This document shows, in pieces, positions 34,056 through 46,666 of a stretch of DNA of 64,000 bases; positions within the stretch are counted from its first letter, which is position 1, and every line of letters begins with the position of its first letter. Under the pieces are notes generated by a model. The model was not told the DNA's origin. It worked only from the letters and a program-made list of their open reading frames with translations, and ran no database searches. A program made the position numbers and the translations under genes. The stretch comes from Grammothele lineata (taxonomy: Eukaryota > Basidiomycota > Agaricomycetes > Polyporales > Polyporaceae): NCBI GenBank assembly GCA_002150815.3, contig NDFF03000114.1:1-64000 (forward strand), given 5' to 3'.

Positions 34056-37000
34056 ATGGATCGGGATGAAGCCATCTCATTGTCAGAAGAAGAGTCCGGT
34101 GATGAGCCAGACATCGACCGCCGTTCCATCCTTGACCCGCCCATCCGGAGTGTCGTCGACGCGCTCGGTGGTTATGAACAAGGCGTATACCGCATGGGAG
34201 ATGAATGCTATGGCTGTCTCAAAGACCTCAAGAAATTCTGGCGGAAAGATGACACAGACGATGACCGAACAGTCGCTCGCATATTCTGGGACACCCGCGT
34301 TCTGCCCAACGACCTCATCCCCATCCTCCTTCAAACGGCGGGTCAAGGCCTCGCCGAAGACAAGCGAGCAATTGCTTGTGTTGACCTCATGACAGCAATG
34401 ACTTGGCCCATCGACCTCGCCGAGGAGTTGAAAGAGCTCGATGAAGTTTACGACAAGGGCGTCGACTTCACTCAGCTTCTCCTCAGTCATCTTCACTACA
34501 AGGCGGCCCTTCTCAGGCCTGGCGTACTTATGGCGCTTTTTGCGATCGTGCTTCCTTGTCTGGCGCGGGAAGGGAAGGAGCGACAGGAGCGAGATGTGCA
34601 GATCGTGAATGTGGTCCTCCACTTGGTACGCAACCTGGCATTTATTAAAGACCTCCCGGCGAATGCGTACGGAAGTGCGGACCAAGCCGAGTTCTCTTCG
34701 CTCCAATCACGGCTCATCAAGGGCTTGTCCGAATCCCACTTCATCGACCTCCTCCTTACTATCGCCTCCAACTCTGCCGAAGATCCCCTCTTCAATCAGT
34801 GGAATGCTCTCGTGCTCGAGATTTTCTACCTTCTTTTCCGTGGAGTCAAGCCCGCCTCACTCGCGAGCGATCAGGCGAATGTCAGTGCATTATCCCCCTT
34901 CGTTCATCTTTCCTCATATTGCTTTCCAGCAAACTTCCAAGAACCTCGCAAGTCTCCTTGCTATAGAAGATCAGCGTAAACGCGAGTTCGCGCGCCATGC
35001 AAACTCACGACATTCACGCTTCGGAACCACCATCGCCGTAACAATAAATCCCAAGAAAGCCAAACCGCCCGCCTCAGAAGGAAACTCAGTACCGGACGAA
35101 CCTGAGGCAGGCCCTTCTCGGGCATTCGTGTTGCACAGACAGCAGGCGTTGACGAAGCAGCCCGGTGACGCCCTGGACATGACACGGGCGAAGAAGCCCC
35201 GTAAGCCTCCAGGCAAGAAGGTCGACGAGCTCACCCGCGACGACAATCTCTCGGTCGATTCGCGTCAAGTTCTGCAGAATCTTGCACGAGCCTTCATTGA
35301 GAATTGCTTCAATCGTGCGTGTCTCTTGGTCTTGCTCGTTTACTAAGGTCTTAACGTACGCCTATCCTGCAGCCCTCGTGGCTTCGCTGTTGAAGGATAT
35401 CAAAGCCGAGCGAGCCAAGATCACGGAAAAGGACAACCTACGCTTGCTCTACGTGACCAAATGGTTCCTCGAATTCTTCCTTTGCGAACGCTCTCGTCAG
35501 GCGGACGATGCAAAATGGAAATTCGGGCATATTGCTGAAATAACGGATCGGGGTTGGATCGTCTGGGTGCTTAGGCGTATGCGGGAGGCTCAGGACGAGA
35601 AGGTGTGTGCCGTCTCGTCTCTAACACTCACTTCAGCTAACCCCATCTCTTCTTTCAGCCGAAACTTTGGACAGAGCTCCAAGCAGGCGTCGAATGCCTC
35701 ACACAGTTCGTGCTTGTGTTGGACGCAATGACCACAATTCCACCCCCGAAGGCCGACGACCCCTTTTCTCTCGCTGAGGCGGAGAAGACAGACGAGGACG
35801 ACGTTGCAGACGCAGCACGCCTCCTACAGCAACAGATCGTCTACAACGGCGAGGTGCTCGACATTTCATTCGAGAGCGTACGCACGTACAAAGAGGGCAC
35901 GCAAAGCTTAGCATATCTCGACGCGAGCATACACCTCGCCTACGCGTTGCTTAGGATGCTGGAAAAATGGAGCAAACGACAAGGTGCGAGCGACATGTAC
36001 GTGCGCAAGAAGGCCAAGCCAAAGAAGAAAGGTGCGTTACGCCGGTGATGCTACACAAAGATAATTCTGACTGATAGTGACCCCTCAGGACGGCCCGTGC
36101 CCGAGGGCGAGGGCGTCCCCGATGTGGAGGAAGAAGAGCCTGCGGAGAAGGACGAACAAGAGATCATCAATGAACAGATGTTCACGTTTGATCAGTTCGA
36201 AAAGGTGGATATATGCACACTCTTGCTGACAGTGCACGTCTACTCACCATAACTCACAGAAATTCGTTCACTCTGATGTCACTCGCACGCTCATCGCGTA
36301 CCTCCAGCGTTACCGCGAGTTCGTTTCTCCGGACCAGATGAAGCGCGTCGTTGGCCTGATGCACCGGCAGGCGGTCAAGCAGAAGGCTGAAGGCTTGTAT
36401 TTCATGGTCAGTTCCACGCCATCTGTGTCATCATCATATCTCTAATGCGTATCCCCAGGTTTCGACGCTATACCTCTTCAAAAAGATTATGGCCGAAGAG
36501 AAGAGTCTTCCGAAGGATCAACCGTACAAAGACCTCGTTGCGCTCATTAAGTTCCTCCTTCGGCAATTCTTCAAGTCAGTGGAGAAAGAGTCATTCCTCC
36601 TTGTCGAAGTTCGCATTCGCACCTCATTTCTCTCCCCTATTTCCGACACCGAGCTTACGTTCCCCACAGGCATTCTTCCCCAAGAATCGCGGTCACTGGA
36701 AGGCATTCTCAAGCAAAGAGCTTGATGAAGTCGGCCCTCGGCCTGAAGGACTTCCCTTCGACAACCGCTTCCCTCAAGACTTGTACGTCAAGAAGGGTTA
36801 CACGCCGAGCGAACAAATCGGTATCGCGATGCTCGCTCTCCAGCAGGCTGGCCAGATGGTTCATATTGAGTGGACGCGCCAGGTACATCTTTTACGGCGT
36901 GTGCTCCGGAATTGGGCTGACGCGAATGGCATATGACCGTAGCTCCTGCAACTGTGCATCGCCCATAGACAGCGGACGATCGCGGACGTGGACGGGTCAT

Positions 37001-38205
37001 CCTCAAAGACAGTCGATCTCAGTCAGCTGGACAGCGATGATGACGACGTAGAAGCGGTGTTAAAGCGTCGAGGCCCTTCCGCTGAAGCCCTGGCCAAGAT
37101 CAACGACTACCGTGAGTGCACTTGTAGCCGGGCAAGGACGAGAACTCACCATTCATGGCAGTCATTCCGTATGTCAGCGATGAACAAGCCGATGCGGCGA
37201 ACAAGAATCCTCACCTGAAGCTTCTGTTCCGACTAGTTAGTTTCAAGATCATGGATGAAGGTAGAGTTCTGTCATTTATGCGGTCTGCATGTCGCTCAAG
37301 ATCTATTTCCGTAACTAGATGCGGATGAGCTGGAGTGGTACATCCCTTCAGTGGTACTTCCCGCCCAACTCCAGAGCAACCTCAACATCATTAACCAGTA
37401 TCTCGAGACGCCTATTGATCTTGAGGGCAAGGCACCTAGCGAGCTACTCAAGAAGAAGAAACGGCGGCGGACGCGGCGCAAGCGCGAGCTCACGCCCAAT
37501 TCAGAGGCGGACGAGGATGGCGAGCGTGAGGCGGACCGGAAGAAGCGTGAGAAGCGGCGCAAGGAGAAGCAGCAGTACAAGTCGGCCGAGTTCGTCGTCG
37601 ACAGCGACGCGGAGATGGACGATATGGAAGCGTTCCTCGAGCGCGAACGTGCACTGCGGGCGCGCACGAGCGCCAAGGCTGCCGCGGAGGGCGGGAACAT
37701 GCGCGCGAGGGGCACGAAGAAGCGGCGCAGGAAGGCGGGAGCGGAGGACAAGAGCGGAAAGAAGCGGCGCAAGCGTGGTGCGAAAGGCGAGGGTGATGCG
37801 GATGCAGACCCTGATGAGGACGATTCCGACGCCGAAGATCAGCAGGACGAAAAGGAAAAGAGCCTGAGCGACTCCGAGGAGAGCGAACTCGACGTGTTTG
37901 GGAGCCCGAAGCGGGCGCGCTCACAATCCAGCCCGGACACATCTCCGCCGGTGGACAACGATGAAAGTGTCGCGACGAAGCCGAAGCCCCGCCCACGGCC
38001 TCGACCGCGCACTCATGTGTCGAAGGCGGCCTCACCCACCGTCGACTCAGCAAACGCGTCACCCGAGCTCAAGGCAGCCCCAAGTCCTTTGCGGGAGACA
38101 CGGGCGACGTCAGAAGTGCTTTCGGACGACGATATGCCGTCAGCGGAAGTCACCAGGAGCAGGAGGCGGCCAGCCCGTCTGGTCGTTTCCGACGACGAGG
38201 ACTGA
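34056..38205 (+). CDS. TOF1: Replication fork protection protein Tof1/Swi1 (Timeless family)
   Basis: Homolog of yeast Tof1, S. pombe Swi1 and animal Timeless. With Csm3/Swi3 (Tipin) it stabilises paused replication forks and signals to the S-phase checkpoint. After the ATG at 34056 an acidic leader precedes IRSVVDALGGYEQGVYRMGD. The TIMELESS-type helical repeats follow (YGCLKDLKKFWRKDDTDD; HYKAALLRPGVLMALFAIVL; VVLHLVRNLAFIKDLPANAY; LEIFYLLFRGVKP). Later exons include YVTKWFLEFFLCERSRQADD and QIVYNGEVLDISFESVRTYK, both typical of the family. The C-terminal exon (from about 37320) begins DELEWYIPSVVLPAQLQSN and becomes a long Lys/Arg/Glu/Asp-rich disordered tail ending LVVSDDED. There are many small introns. 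The long charged tail may bind DNA or chromatin; that is inference. Confidence 0.92.
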
Positions 38206-38473
38206 AGTGTGAGGCGTCACTCGACGTTAGTGCATGTATATTAGTAGTCATTTCCGCTGTGTTGTAGATACCGCGAAAGACCGTTGCGAATCGTGATCCA
38301 CGATGAGAGAGACGGGAGGACCAAGAACGTGTTTCCGGCCCGCCCCCGGCCCGGCACTTCAACCGAAAGTTGAACACGCCTTTCGGCCGCCACTGGACCG
38401 GCCCACTGTTGATTCTGGGACATAACACTCTTGAACCACACGACCCCAAACAACAGAGGTGTCTTGCACAAGA

Positions 38474-40613
38474 ATGCCGCGCGCGCCCACGAAGTCTTCA
38501 TTGGGAGCCAACCATCGCTTTCCAGCATTCTACGCCTGCTACCTCTTGAAAAGCGTCCGCACCCCTCGAGCTACAGCGTACGCTTCTCGCGATTCAGTGT
38601 CTTACTCTGACCACAATATTGGGCTCTAGAACGTACATAGGAAGCACTCCGAGCCCTCCCCGACGGATTCGGTAGGCCGCATGGGCCGTGACACGTCGGA
38701 TTAGGCTCATACTTCTGTCGTTGTACAGGCAGCATAATGGCGAGATATCACAAGGCGCGTGGAAAACAAAACATAGCAGGCCATGGGCCATGCAGCTCAT
38801 AGTGCACGGCTTCCCGTCGAAGCTGGCAGCTCTGCAGTTTGAATGGGCGTGGCAGCACCCGCATCTTTCCCGACATCTTCGTGAAGAAGGCAACGGCGGA
38901 GGCCCCGGCCGAAGCAACCCAGGCAAACTCCGCTACCTCAACACGAACGTCCGGTGAGCTGTTTTCCGACCGACATCTGTAGATGTTGAGATGTCTTCGT
39001 GGCTGATTCGGCACCGCATTACACGCTACTGTGGTCTTGTAGTGTTGCGCGCAGCATGATTGCCTCTCATCCGTACAACACCTGGCCATTGCGCGCGACT
39101 TTATTTACAGAGGATGCGGTGAAAGCATGGAAAAGCGCCGAAAAGCATGTCGATGCGTGCGCACTGCCGCCCGGGCTAGAAGTGATGACAGAGCTCGAAG
39201 GTGTGGACGGCAAGTCGGGAAAACCAGGTTCCGGGCGTGCTGGCCCCATTGACGTTACTGATGGTGCGTCCATAAGCAAGACTTACGTCGCGGGTGAAGC
39301 TGAGACTTACCCGGACATAGCTCGCTTTACTTCTGACCACCTGCGTAAAGCATCAGCGGTCTTCACCCCTGACCGCGTTCTGCGGTGTTCCATCTGCCAA
39401 GAGCTTGTTCGACATGACGCCGTGAGTTCATCATCACTGACCGGAACGACTCCATTCAACTTCTGAACCTAATCCGACAAAGGATCCCCTAACTGCGGCT
39501 CTGTGTCCCACATCATCCTGCACCGCCGTAACCCACATCTCTTGCCTCTCTCGTCACTTTCTTAAGGCCAATGCCGACACCCCTCCGACGTCTGCTGCCG
39601 AGACCGCATCCGCTTCAGATATTATCCCGCGAGGAGGAGCCTGTCCAGCATGCTACACATATACTTTATGGGGTGATGTTATTCGTGGCTGCTACAGGCG
39701 TCGTGATGGCGGTGCGACGCCCGAAGCAGAGCTAGAAGACAACGAAGACGACACGGGCGAACTGTTTGGCGACGAAGCTAAAGACGCAGGCACCGCTGGG
39801 CCTTCGAACCCCATTCCGCTTCGAAGGGTGAGGGGCAAGGCAGGGAAGCCACCGGGAAAACCCCGCGCCGTTCGGACGCCAAAGTCCAAACGCCTGCTCT
39901 CGACCCTCGCGTTACGCCCCTCAAGTGACGAAGGAGAGTTCTTCGATCTAAACGCCATCAGCTGTGATGAAGAGGATGATTCCGGCGATGGACGCCCGCA
40001 GGGGGTTCCCCCACAGCCATTCTCGAGGCCAATTCTGGGCTCGGGTGCTCTGAGTGAGCGCGTGTGTGCACCTTCTGGGACTGTTCCGGCAGGCCCATCT
40101 TCGCCCGCGCGCCCACGGACTATCATTACCACGGACAAGGCTCCTACCTCCCACAATCTGATCCCTCGCTCAGCGACTATAGACGAAGACACGTACACCA
40201 GGAGGCCGAGAACGTTGGACTCCGGGAATGCCGAGGATACAAGGTTCGGATTCACGTCAGCAGACCGCTTCTCATTCTCACCCAAGAGCGTATATAGGAA
40301 TGGAGATAGTCTCCGAGTACGGGAGCGCACTACAGAACATTCCTCTCAGCTGTCAAGGGAACGGGCTTTCTTCACGCTGGAGGCATCTCCTGGGAATCGT
40401 GAGCGCGGCGTCGATCCCCCTGATCCGTACTGCACTGTCACCCCGGCTAGAACGCGCGGTGCCCCGGACAATTGGTCAGTAGCCGGGCGGGAGAAACCAA
40501 GCCCACGGCCTTTCCCAGACATCCCACCACTGTCTCAACAATCGCAGCCCATAGTGCGCCAGGGATGCCGCGGGAGAGTTGTACACAATGAAGTGGTCGA
40601 TATATCTGACTGA
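38474..40613 (+). CDS. SLX1: Structure-specific endonuclease subunit SLX1
   Basis: Catalytic subunit of the Slx1-Slx4 nuclease, which cuts branched DNA at recombination and fork intermediates. Exon 1 (38474-38577) gives [20 protein letters not shown] and the GIY-YIG-type core ACYLLKS. It is spliced to [20 protein letters not shown] and then [40 protein letters not shown]. The next exon gives [21 protein letters not shown]1-type C4HC3 RING follows ([10 protein letters not shown], then [20 protein letters not shown] and GGACPACY), split by an intron after HDA. After RGCYRRRD comes an unusually long tail of about 300 residues, basic ([17 protein letters not shown]) then acidic and disordered, ending VVDISD. 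The core is complete. Confidence 0.93.
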
Positions 40614-41732
40614 GGGCTTGGGCACATTGAGTAAGATCTTTTGACCTGCCGCGCTGTCTCCGCTGACGACTTCTCATCGTCTTAAGGTTCTAGATGATGA
40701 TTCACGGTGTCATTGGATGATTCTCTTGGGAGGGTGCTCTTCGCAACAGCGCATCTTTTGAATCCTATCAGCCTCTAGAATATGGCTATGTAGGGGAACG
40801 AATTGGTCTCCGTCATAATCCCCAGATGATATGGCAATCCTCCTCACTCATACGCATTTGGCCGCGCTGCCGCTCGCGCAGAGTTGAAATCTCCCGCGGC
40901 CTCGTGTGATGCTATCGTGCAGCCTGACTACTGTCGTCACTTCTGACGAGCGTCTACCCCCTGAGAAAGGCCACGGCGTGCCACCCGTGGCGGTGGTAGG
41001 CCATCTACAAACACCGCCTTGAAGGTCGCCGAAGACCCTGAATTAGAAAACAAAATCAGTTCCGAGGCCTGCCTCTAATAGGTGAGTTCAGTCAGTGAAG
41101 TAAGTACGGTCCTTCTCGCAGATTGACGCCCTGCCTGGCCGCACTTCACCAGAGGCATGCCTTGTTCGGGGCTCCTATCACGTCCTGGGACCCTACGAGC
41201 CCTAGTGCACGCGCTGATTTGAGCTAGCGTATGCTCTCCTCATCAGTCCACTGCCCCTACAGACGCCTCAAAGTAAAGCGGGGCTTCCTGCCTCGTGGTA
41301 CCTCGGACGGAAACATGGGAAGCCTCGGTGACGAGGCCGGGAAGCACGCACATCCGCTTGGGATGGATACGTGCGTTTCGATTGGACTAACGAAACTGCG
41401 AAGCCCGGCCATGGGAATCGAGACCCCTCTGTCTCTGACCGCTCATTCTCGTTGGGGTGCATCATCACGGACCGTCACCCGCTCATACCCAGCACCGCTG
41501 CGCACGTCAATCGCTATAAGCACGAATCGTGGGCGAGCCGCTGCTTCACCGCTTCGCCGGTGCCGCCCACTTTCAACGAGCTTGCAGCCACTGGTGGTCT
41601 GCCTCACCTAGCAGCACTAAGCGCGAGGCCACCCGACCGGTGAGCGCGTCCGCCCTTAAGCACTGCTGGACGGCGTCAGTGAGTTCTTGTCTGATCCGCT
41701 ACGCCCGCTCTGTGTCGGAAGGTGCTAATGGC
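40614..41732. other. Gene-poor interval
   Basis: 1.1 kb between SLX1 and a small hypothetical gene. Open frames at 41231-41643 are short and mutually overlapping, without family features. No repeats or mobile-element ends were noticed. It contains the presumed promoter of the following gene. Confidence 0.5.
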
Positions 41733-42429
41733 ATGCATACTTATAATCGTCGCCCCCAGTATGTGTCACAACCTCGCCCCCACGGGCCAAGCACCGCATC
41801 TCTCCCGCGCGGGGCACACAACCCCCCTCCTCCCCGCCCTGGCCCGCAGCACGACATGGTGCTCGGACCCCGGCGGTTCAGCGTCTCATCCCGCTCGACG
41901 GCGGCGTCGACGGCGACAGCGAGTGCGTCGTACCGCGAGCGCACGGCGTTACTGGAGATCCGGAACGGGCAAGAATACATGACCATCCTTCCGGTCGGTG
42001 CGCGGGTGCTCGGCGCGCCTTTTCCCGCCTTTTGCTCCCGGCCGCTGACTCGTGCTTTCTTTTCCCTTGATTCGGCCACTCAATTCGGATATAACGGAAT
42101 CCACACAGCCAATGACTTCTGAGGAAGACTTATTACAAGAAGACATCATCGGCGAAGCGGACACCCCCGGCGCGCCCGTTGGCTGGTCGCGCCACACACC
42201 GGCCGCACCGACGAACGGCACGCAGCCGCGCTCGTACGTGTCGTACGGACCCTTTCCCGTACGACGAAGGCGGCCTCGCGTGCTCGAAATGATCGCGGTA
42301 CGTCTAGCCCGCGGGCTGTTCGGGTTGAACGATGCTGATTTGAGTACGTCGACAGAACCTGATGAGGCGGCTACGACATGGTCTGAGCGCGGTGGCTGCG
42401 GGGGCCAAAGGACGCCCGGTGGACGATAG
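41733..42429 (+). CDS. Small hypothetical protein (two exons)
   Basis: Exon 1 41733-41993 and exon 2 42109-42429, joined in frame over a 115-nt GT-AG intron, give 193 residues. The first part starts MHTYNRRPQYVSQPRPHGPS and is Pro/Ser/Arg-rich, ending ERTALLEIRNGQEYMTILP. The second part reads MTSEEDLLQEDIIGEADTPG, then SYVSYGPFPVRRRRPRVLEM and IAVRLARGLFGLNDADLS. I do not recognise the family. No signal peptide or membrane segment is obvious. The in-frame join and the shift from Ser-rich to acidic to Arg-rich composition suggest a real gene, but a conserved relative would be needed to be sure. The upstream ATG choice is uncertain because the frame is open well before 41733. Confidence 0.45.
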
Positions 42430-43001
42430 GAGACGATGAAAATAAACGAGTATGTCTAATGGCTCTATTCATCATACCCCAGACGGACAGGCTCCTGGCC
42501 GTCGTATTGTGTATTGAATATACCCCAGCTGTAGCAAAGTGAGCGACTGCTCGACGTCAATGATTCTAGCAACGTGCACGCATGCGCATGCAAGGGGATG
42601 GCTCCTGCAGAGGCCACTGTTTGTTGTCCTTCGTGCGAAGAATGGCGCTGAAACGTTGCGAGCAGACCTGGTCACTCGATGCTGATCCCTGTAGCAGAGA
42701 GTAAATACCAGACCTTCGCTCGAAGTTCGGAAATCTCAACACTGTTGCTGTCTCGAACGGCAACGAGACATTCTCCAAGGGTAACACAGTTCGAGACGGC
42801 CAGCGTAGCCTGTGCATTCAATACAGATGATACAGTAGGGGTAAGATATTCGCAGCTAGGAGAAACTCGAGAGCAAGAAGACGAACGAAAACGAACGAAC
42901 GACAAATCTAAGTGGTACATCCGCGAGACGGAGACGGATCGAACGTCGCAACATACAATATCATCATAAAAATCCACACACGCCGTAGCCGCACTCAAGT
43001 A
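42430..43001. other. Convergent intergenic spacer
   Basis: About 570 nt between the stop codons of the small hypothetical gene and the SAP-domain gene. Open frames on both strands (42566-42998) lack protein character. An AACGAAAACGAACGAACGAC run lies near 42883. I see no gene. Confidence 0.55.
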
Positions 43002-46000
43002 TTACCCGACGAGCGACTCATTCTCTCCACCCGCTCGGCTGCGCCGCCGAATATATTCACTCTGCCGAGCCCGCTTCTTCGCTGCCGCACGGAGGTCCGT
43101 GCCAGCGCTCGTTCGCCCAGCCTTGACCCCACCAAGCGAACGCCTTGCGCGATCGCCCATGCTGGAGCGCGTGCGCGCACCCGATACTCCGCTCGGCGAG
43201 CCAGGTGCGCCAGCAGCCGCGGCAGCCGCGGCGCGCTGCGCTCCTAGCTTCGCGACGACGCGCGAGCGAGAGATGCGCGGCTTGCGCGCGATGAGCTGCT
43301 TCGGCTTCGGGGGCAGCACCGCCGGCCGCGGGATCTTCGACGGCGAGTTGTCTGCGGACATGAGCATCGCGGCGGCGGCCCCGAGGGAGGGGGCACCTGC
43401 GGCGGAGTGCGCGGGCGAAGAGGACGACGCGGCGGAGGCGAAGTTCGTGAGGGGCTGGCTGAAGATGCGCGCGGGGCGCGGAGAGAGTGGGCTGCTCGCC
43501 ACCTTGAGCGTGCTCGCGGCGGCCTGGGCTGCGCTCGCGCGTTTAGGCTTTGCGCGAGTGGCCGCCTCGGCGACAGCGGGCAAGCCAGAGGCGCGGCCGG
43601 CGTTGGAGGGACGGTGAACAGGTGCAGCCGTCTTGGCGAGCGAACTGGCAGTGGGTGAAAGAAGAGAAGACGTCCGTTTGCGCACGTTTAGCGGTTCGAC
43701 GATGGGGGGCTTGGAGTCGGCGGACCCAATGGTACTGCTGCCCGTGACACTGCGGCGGGTGCCCATGGAGGACGCAGCCGAGGTCATGCTCGTCCGTGTA
43801 CCCATTGAGGACACAGTGCTTGTACGCGTGGTAGCCCTAGACGTCGCCGTGCCGCTGCTGACGCGGGACCGTACCGACTCCGCAATGCTCTCGGGCCGTG
43901 ATACAGTGGTAGCGATGGACTTGACCGTGCCCGTGGGGTTTGCGAATTGCGGAATCGGGGATCGAGAACGAGCAGATGATGACCTGGTGGACGTGATGGT
44001 GCCACCAACAGACTTCGTGTCCGCAGCAGATCCCGATGGCTTGAGGAACTTGTTCGTGGTGGATGACATCGACGATGGCCGCGGCTGCGATCCCGAAGCC
44101 TTCCGCGTATTCGCTGCATCGCTTTTCGCCTTCTCCAACTTCGTAGGCGCGGGGGCGGGGGCAGTCTGCTTCGGTACGGGAATGTTGGAGGGAGGGGCAT
44201 TCGCAGGAACTGCCTTGGGCTTAGTGCCCGCGCCCATATTCCAAACGTTGCGTACGAGCGACTTTGCGGAGGACAGGAAACCAAATCGGGATTTCGATTT
44301 CGCTATGTTGGTCACATCAGTGGGAAGCACGAGACAAGAGGAGGAAATACGGAGGAGCAACTTACGAGGGGGAACTCCTATGCTCGGCCTTCCGCGGCTG
44401 CTCCGCCTCCTCGCCTTCGCCGCGTCCAGCTGACGCTTCACCGCCTCGCGCTCCTTGATCTTCTTCTCTTCGTCCTCAGGCGGCAAAGGCGGCGCAAGCG
44501 ACACGCGCTGGCCCTTCGACACATCCCACCCCTGCGTGATCTTGATACGCTTACTGGACCGACGGGCTCCCGCATCCTCCTCCTCATTCCTTTCGGCCTC
44601 GCGCGCCTCCTCTTCCTCAGCTTCGTCGTCGTCTCCACCAAACCCACCGGGTACGGCCATCCGCTTGCGCGCACCTGCACTGATGACCCGCGCGTTCGCC
44701 GCGCTGCTCCGCCGCTTCTGGCCTGCGCTCGGCCTCCCTGCGCCCAACGCGTCCGACTTGCGCTTGTTCGGCCTGCGCGCCGCGTAGTGCGTCGCAATCG
44801 AGTCCATCTTGCTAAACGCATCGTCGTGCGCCTTCGCGAAGCGATCCGCCCCGGCTACAGGGCCAGCAGTGGGGGCGGCAGCCATCCCCGCGCTGAACGA
44901 GAACGGGGGCTGCGGGTCGACGGGGGTCGCTGCTACAGGCTCTCCTTTGGCCGCCTTCGCCTCGGCGATGCGTCGGTGCATCTCCGCGAGGACGGACTGC
45001 GCGACACCGTCAAACGCGGCGTTGGAAATGCCTCCATCGCCGTCAACGTCCTTCTCTGCGGGCTGGGTGCTGCTCTTGGGCTGACGAGGGGGGAGCGGGG
45101 AGCCGAACAGGAACGGCGTGCTACGCGGAATGGCCGCCCGCGCAGCCGAGGGACCGGGTGTGGCTCCTGCGTGACGCGTCATGGCGGTCGGTTTTGCGGG
45201 GGAGAACATGTCCGGTTCGTCCACCGGTCCAGGTGTGGCGGCGCTCTTCGTCACCGATGCCGCACCCATAGGCGCTTTCGCAGGGGTCTTTGCGGGGGTG
45301 GCGGCAGGGAGGTTCATGCTGCCCGGCATTGCGTCTGCGTCGTCGTCGAGAGGAAGCTTGGGGTAGAGGCGCACGCCTGGATCTTGGAGGGCCACGCCAG
45401 GAGTGGCGGGCCACATGTTCAGCGTGCGGATCGTACCCGGGGTACCCACCGTCAAGTCGAAGTCGGTGTGGACCACGGGTAGCTTTGGCGGACTCATGAA
45501 TGCAGGCGCAGGGTCGGAGCTCGAGGCGGACCGCTGCGAGACAAGCCGAATCGTGCTCTTCACGCCGACAGTCCCAGTCGCGCCTGAGCGGATGGAGAAC
45601 TTGGCAGGTGAATTGTCGCTGGATTTGTCCTCGGCAGCGGGACTCGTCTCCTCGAGGAAGCTGGCATCCGGGGTAGAAAACTTGAAGTGGTCCGTCTCCG
45701 GTAGAGAGTCGGATTCCGGGATTTCAGAGTAGGGTTTCGCATGTTCGACGAGCGAGTCGCGGGCCTTGGTGCTCCCGCCGAATATCTTCTTTCCAGGCGA
45801 GAATGCGGGCATCTTGATACTGCTGATGTCGTCGTCTTGTCCTTGTGAGTTCGAAGTGGACCTCGAGGTAACGCGCTTGATTCCGAGGGAAGTGGCGAGG
45901 GCCTTAATGGAGGTAGTGACAGAGGCTGGTGGGACGTCAGAGGGCCACCGTCAGTACGCGCCTGGATAGCCGTGGACAGTAAAGGAGTTTGAAAGGGGAT

Positions 46001-46666
46001 GCTTTACGCCTCGAAGTAGGAGGGAGGGCGGCGCAGGGCGTCATAGGAAACGACCAGGAACGAATAACAATCGTTCAATAAATTGATTGCAAAGTTTGTC
46101 GAACAATAGAAGCCGCGTTCAAGGATGGTTCCTAGCGCACCTTTGGATGAATGCGTTCCGAATTCTCCGTTTGACACCGTCCGCAGACTACCCTTGGACG
46201 ACATGGTTCCCATTCGACTCTCATCTTCTTCCTCAATGTCCTCCATGACTATCTCCCACTGTTCGCTAGGGCGCGGTACGGAGAACCGAGACGTCAATAC
46301 GACATCTTGCATGTCATAGTCTTCGTTTGTACTTTGTTGAGCAACGAGAGGTTCCGGCTCTTCACCGAAACCACCGGGAATAGCCTGTATGTCTTCCATT
46401 GCATCATCGTCATCTGTTTGTTCTGGAGGATCCTGAGCGAATGCCGCACTCGCTTCGGCAAGCACGACATCCACAGACAATGGCGGAGCGTCCTCCGCCT
46501 CCAGCGCTTCAGGATTTAGTTCAAGCGCGCGCTGCTTGAGTCGTTCAATGAGTTCTGTGTTCTTTCCGTTTGCCTTGATGGAGTGGAGCTTGCATAGCTT
46601 GACGAGCTGGTCGCGCTTGAGCGAGTGCAGCGCTGGGGAGTTGAAGAGAATCGCGTTTGTCGACAT
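43002..46666 (-). CDS. SAP-domain, NuSAP-like microtubule/chromatin protein
   Basis: Three exons, 46666-46141, 45925-44366 and 44302-43002, join in frame to 1,128 residues. The N-terminus is a SAP domain (SPALHSLKRDQLVKLCKLHS then IKANGKNTELIERLKQRALE), a DNA-binding helix-turn-helix. The middle holds TP/SP-rich segments typical of Cdk targets and the motif DRFAKAHDDAFSKMDSIATH followed by YAARRPNKRK. This resembles the motif H-x3-F-x-K-M-x-S-I of the NuSAP spindle protein. Downstream lie FLSSAKSLVRNVWNMG and a Ser/Thr/Arg-rich, very basic tail (KPRISRSRVVAKLGAQRAAA; KKRARQSEYIRRRSRAGGE). SAP at the N-terminus plus a basic microtubule-binding C-terminus is the NuSAP layout. Expected role: spindle or chromatin attachment. 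The link to NuSAP is motif-based inference. Introns of 215 and 63 nt were placed by frame and splice signals. Confidence 0.72.

Noticed and set aside
23369..38205. PIF1, TOF1 and SLX1 region as a functional DNA-repair gene cluster
   Set aside because: The three genes are separated by HET and F-box genes, differ in spacing and show no shared promoters; chance linkage is the simpler reading.
42052..42111. Start codon MLSFPLIRPLNSD for the small hypothetical gene
   Set aside because: These bases fall in the intron; the spliced model from 41733 is in frame without them.
44303..44365. Uninterrupted frame of the SAP-domain gene over this segment
   Set aside because: The 63 nt stay open by chance, but have a GTAAGT donor and a CATAG acceptor; removing them keeps frame, so I treat them as an intron.
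44787..45482. A 231-codon plus-strand frame
   Set aside because: Antisense shadow of the SAP-domain gene's Pro/Ala-rich exon.
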